A stretch of 64,000 nucleotides of DNA from Nocardia sp. NBC_01730 (GTDB lineage Bacteria; Actinomycetota; Actinomycetes; Mycobacteriales; Mycobacteriaceae): NCBI RefSeq assembly GCF_035920445.1, contig NZ_CP109162.1, positions 6,882,001 to 6,946,000 of the forward strand, given 5' to 3'. Numbering within the stretch: the stretch's first letter is position 1; every line of letters starts with the position of its first letter. The translations under genes and the position numbers were made by a program. The notes beneath the pieces were generated by a model. It worked only from the letters and a program-made list of their open reading frames with translations. It was not told the origin of the DNA and ran no database searches. Shown here one piece after another: positions 55,357-64,000 of the stretch.

Positions 55357-64000
<8,644 letters not shown>

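Overview
The window is high-GC actinobacterial DNA, most likely from a Nocardia or a close relative. The evidence is a nocobactin/mycobactin-type siderophore cluster, two DtxR/IdeR-type iron boxes, many WXG100 and EspC-like type VII secretion (T7SS) substrates, and an actinobacterial spc ribosomal-protein locus. There are no tRNA or rRNA genes and no CRISPR array.

2-20.3 kb: siderophore and iron region. A partial Cy-A-PCP NRPS, a C-A-PCP-E-C NRPS, a type II thioesterase, a stand-alone ketosynthase and an AT-KR-ACP polyketide synthase form one tightly packed operon. An ABC-2 exporter (ATPase and two permeases) follows, with its own promoter overlapping an iron box. Next are a 14-TM MFS exporter and a divergent ferric-siderophore-binding lipoprotein that also has an iron box. 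Together these genes should assemble, export and recover an N-hydroxylysine-type siderophore carrying a beta-hydroxy-alpha-methyl acyl chain.

20.3-23.7 kb: an AbiEi/DUF559-type protein lying between two copies of a hairpin repeat, and an M13 metallopeptidase lipoprotein.

23.8-45.7 kb: the spc operon, but split. rplN-rplX-rplE-rpsN ends at a strong terminator. rpsH-rplF-rplR-rpsE-rpmD-rplO-secY-adk-map restarts 14.6 kb later from its own ribosomal promoter. The intervening island holds two Uma2 nucleases, a Fic protein with a palindromic operator, a DUF397/XRE module, an IS1634-type transposase, a three-gene unknown operon and two T7SS polymorphic-toxin loci. One toxin has a colicin E3-like 16S rRNase domain, with two WXG100 partners and an adjacent immunity gene. 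The other has a DUF6973-like C-terminus, a membrane immunity candidate and a duplicated remnant of the toxin tail. A frameshifted VapB-like antitoxin is also present.

45.7-51 kb: a YefM-YoeB toxin-antitoxin pair with a palindromic operator, a SAM methyltransferase, a DUF4254 gene paired with a paralogue of the island operon's first gene, a TPR-like protein and dtd.

51-64 kb: a second T7SS locus. It has a YezG/DUF600-like protein, a small Esx-like protein, a YbaB-like protein and a giant multidomain protein of more than 3,300 residues that runs off the window. The giant gene has a one-base frameshift in a C run. Its C-terminal part contains a papain-like toxin fold, two PP2C-like modules and a DUF1023-like hydrolase module, most of which appear to have lost catalytic residues.
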